Origin: Anaerofilum sp.
GTDB taxonomy: Bacteria > Bacillota > Clostridia > Oscillospirales > Ruminococcaceae
Reading direction: 5' to 3'
DNA length: 42,236 nt
NCBI GenBank assembly: GCA_020024115.1
Contig: JAHHUF010000004.1
Coordinates: 1-42,236, forward strand
The stretch's first letter is position 1; every line of letters begins with the position of its first letter. Positions 41,815 to 42,236 of the stretch are shown here, piece after piece. Under the pieces are notes generated by a model. That model did no database searches. It was not told the DNA's origin and worked only from the letters and a program-made list of their open reading frames with translations. The position numbers and the translations under genes are program-made.

Positions 41815-42236
41815 TTGAAATATTTAAACGAACAAACAAACCGCACAATGCATCAACACCGCAAACTTTTTTTAATTGGATTGGATATTGTCTGCCTTTT
41901 GATTGCATATCTGCTTCCATGGGTTTTGATTAGTGGGCGAATGTTTCAGGACTATCAAAGTTTGATGCTGTCCAGTTGTTTTTTCTTTATCTGCTGTTAT
42001 GAAATTGTTTATGGCTTGATGGGAATGTATGACAGTTTGTGGCGATATGCAGAGATTATTGAATTTTTCAGGCTTTGTATGGCATCTGTCATTTCAGTAG
42101 TAGTGTTTATCGGTGGTACGCTGTTGATGTTTAATGAGCGGCGAATTTCTCTTTCTGTGTATTTTCTGAGTGCCTTATTTGCCACCTCACTGACAATGTA
42201 TTCCCGTTTGACTTATCGAATGTATCGCAATGTTAC
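41815..42236 (+). CDS. Polysaccharide biosynthesis membrane protein (CapD-type N-terminus), partial
   Basis: This gene runs off the right end of the window; 140 residues are visible. About four hydrophobic segments follow a short basic N-terminus (MKYLNEQTNRTMHQHRKLF), with MYDSLWRYAEIIEFFRL after the second pair and SRLTYRMYRNV at the edge. This is the pattern of the transmembrane N-terminal half of CapD/WbpM-type nucleoside-diphosphate-sugar dehydratases, which make sugars for surface polysaccharides; the catalytic half would lie beyond the window. TTG 41815 follows AAAGGTG by about 7 nt; no ATG in the vicinity fits. It may begin a polysaccharide gene cluster. Confidence 0.78.
   Translation, partial: MKYLNEQTNRTMHQHRKLFLIGLDIVCLLIAYLLPWVLISGRMFQDYQSLMLSSCFFFICCYEIVYGLMGMYDSLWRYAEIIEFFRLCMASVISVVVFIGGTLLMFNERRISLSVYFLSALFATSLTMYSRLTYRMYRNV

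Overview
The window looks like a chromosomal segment of an anaerobic Gram-positive bacterium of class Clostridia (Bacillota), probably near the Ruminococcaceae/Oscillospiraceae. Reasons: strong AGGAGG-type ribosome binding sites with frequent TTG starts, the order yloU-like / fakA / recG, a SCIFF peptide with its radical SAM maturase (a clostridial hallmark), a PPi-type phosphofructokinase, and ECF-type transport. I see no rRNA, tRNA, CRISPR array or prophage. Most of the window is housekeeping DNA; the accessory parts are the ECF/DUF4430 locus, the Nudix cassette and the DUF5685/J-like cluster.

Layout. 1-2400 (minus): MATE efflux protein and a three-repeat peptidoglycan-binding protein. 2593-9285 (plus): YmdB phosphodiesterase, an orphan peptide-type solute-binding lipoprotein, Asp23/Gls24 protein, fatty acid kinase FakA, then RecG behind its own promoter. 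9651-13222 (plus): ribonucleotide reductase NrdA-NrdB. 13282-14040: a Nudix gene framed by 45-bp inverted repeats. 14039-15822 (minus): SCIFF maturase, the 50-residue SCIFF precursor (easily missed because it is so short), a terminator-like hairpin between them and a possible upstream leader ORF. 15862-18481 (minus): an Orn/Lys/Arg decarboxylase-family enzyme overlapping a RodA/FtsW gene that seems to start at CTG. 18747-21056 (plus): tsaE-tsaB-rpiB-upp. 21230-22886 (plus): an unknown protein and an MFS transporter.

23161-32882 (minus) is the most interesting region. Five overlapping or nearly abutting genes encode a 1723-residue exported, membrane-anchored protein with two DUF4430-like (transcobalamin C-terminal-like) domains, a DUF4430-like lipoprotein, an EcfT, a fused EcfA-EcfA' ATPase and an S component with an extra six-helix N-terminal half. 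I read it as a cell-surface capture plus ECF import system, possibly for a corrinoid or another large cofactor. Its leader carries a strong terminator that may act as an attenuator.

33527-38578 (minus): a serine beta-lactamase-fold hydrolase, a small membrane protein, a J-domain-like protein lacking HPD with a nine-cysteine tail, a DUF5685 protein with two DxxxD motifs resembling isoprenoid synthases, and a polysaccharide deacetylase. 38722-40050 (plus): RmuC. 40119-41354 (minus): phosphofructokinase behind a long structured leader. From 41815 (plus) a membrane-bound polysaccharide biosynthesis protein runs off the end. Most starts were chosen from Shine-Dalgarno spacing, and several are shorter than the longest open frame.
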